NCBI RefSeq assembly: GCF_022539665.2
Contig: NC_081338.1
Location: forward strand, 8,316,463 to 8,380,462
From: Daphnia carinata
Taxonomy: Eukaryota > Arthropoda > Branchiopoda > Diplostraca > Daphniidae
DNA length: 64,000 nt
Direction of reading: 5' to 3'
The position numbers and the translations under genes were made by a program. Below are positions 63,618 through 64,000 of this stretch, one piece after another; the stretch's first letter is position 1, and each line of letters begins with the position of its first letter. The notes below the pieces were generated by a model that had not been told where the DNA came from, did no database searches, and saw only the letters and a list, made by a program, of their open reading frames with translations.

Positions 63618-63689
63618 TTCCCATACCGGGAATCGAACCCGAGCCTCCTGGGTGAAAGCCAGGTATCCTAGCCACTAGACCATATGGGA
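63618..63689 (-). tRNA. tRNA-Glu(TTC)
   Basis: Same 72-nt sequence as 58051-58122, with all stems intact. The spacer just before it has a small change (TCGAGGATTTTTGG) compared with the other unit. Confidence 0.96.
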
Positions 63690-63693
63690 TGGT

Positions 63694-63766
63694 TGCCGAA
63701 ACCCGGGATCGAACCAGGGACCTTTAGATCTTCAGTCTAACGCTCTCCCAACTGAGCTATTTCGGC
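63694..63766 (-). tRNA. tRNA-Phe(GAA)
   Basis: 73 nt, identical to 58127-58199. All stems pair and the anticodon is GAA. Confidence 0.96.
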
Positions 63767-63836
63767 ACACAACAATATCTTCCAAGTCTTGTGGATTGCA
63801 GCACAAGAAAATGTTCTTGTCACAGCAATTACAATA

Positions 63837-64000
63837 GCCATGATTTCGGCTGAGTTCACGATCGTTCAGACATGAACCCTGCCTTACGAGGGACAGGGGA
63901 TTGTCGTTCTAACTTAGTTGACGTTGAAATGTTGGACGTGGCTCATTTGACGAGTAGTGTCATTCTCGCCGAGATGTTTTTTTTCTGGAGCTCTCTGTTT
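63837..64000 (+). repeat. Start of the next array unit, cut by the window edge
   Basis: Matches 62798-62961 essentially base for base, so the tandem array continues beyond the window. Confidence 0.95.

Larger units (their letters stand above)
62798..63836 (+). repeat. Complete tRNA array unit (1039 bp)
   Basis: It runs from AGCCATGATTTCGG to the next copy of the same sequence at 63837, giving a period of 1039 bp. It contains the spacer with the decayed tRNA-Pro half, then tRNA-Pro and tRNA-Ala (+), and tRNA-Glu and tRNA-Phe (-). The stretch 63386-63830 is nearly identical to 57816-58260, which shows recent homogenisation or duplication. Confidence 0.93.

Noticed and set aside
15242-63836. 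Repeated tRNA units as a CRISPR array
   Set aside because: Repeats are 1 kb, contain tRNA genes, and belong to a eukaryotic sequence.

Overview
This is a eukaryotic, probably arthropod, window. I infer a crustacean such as Daphnia from the mix of BEL/Pao, Gypsy, Copia, DIRS and non-LTR elements inside repeated tRNA genes, but I could not check the species. I find no host protein-coding gene. Nearly all coding sequence is transposable-element sequence, much of it frameshifted.

Scaffold. From about 15 kb to the right edge the substrate is a tandem array of a roughly 1.04-kb unit carrying tRNA-Pro(AGG) and tRNA-Ala(AGC) on + and tRNA-Glu(TTC) and tRNA-Phe(GAA) on -. One complete unit with four intact tRNAs is at 62798-63836, and the next begins at 63837. 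Decayed or split units are at 15.2-19.9 kb, 23.6-30.0 kb, 46.4-47.05 kb and 57.7-58.27 kb. An array of a few kilobases has been expanded to about 49 kb by insertions.

Left to right. 1-1.85 kb: nothing recognisable. 2.3-5.85 kb (-): decayed BEL/Pao. 6.2-7.8 kb (+): decayed LINE reverse transcriptase. 8092-14259 (-): complete BEL/Pao element (BEL-A) with apparently identical 382-bp LTRs and a 5-bp target duplication. 15601-19243: pogo/Tigger-like DNA transposon inserted at a TA inside tRNA-Glu. 20.2-21.9 kb (+): DIRS fragment. 21.99-23.6 kb: foldback and tRNA-headed repeats. 24160-29640 (+): R2-like LINE inserted in another tRNA-Glu copy and itself split by a Gypsy-family fragment with gag, protease and an F-type env remnant. 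30038-40690 (-): second BEL copy (BEL-B), split by a 906-bp short-TIR element (31899-32804) and a complete Copia (33340-38087). 40691-41003: second R2-like LINE piece. 41.0-46.1 kb (+): decayed Pao-like element. 47052-57695 (+): Gypsy element with LTRs, gag, pol and an env-like ORF. 58269-62797 (-): nearly complete DIRS element with inverted terminal repeats, internal complementary region, gag, RT/RNase H/methyltransferase and tyrosine recombinase.

The elements do not form a shared pathway. What links them is nesting, which gives a relative order of insertion, and repeated disruption of tRNA genes. Several frameshifts lie in homopolymer runs, so some apparent decay may be sequencing or assembly error.
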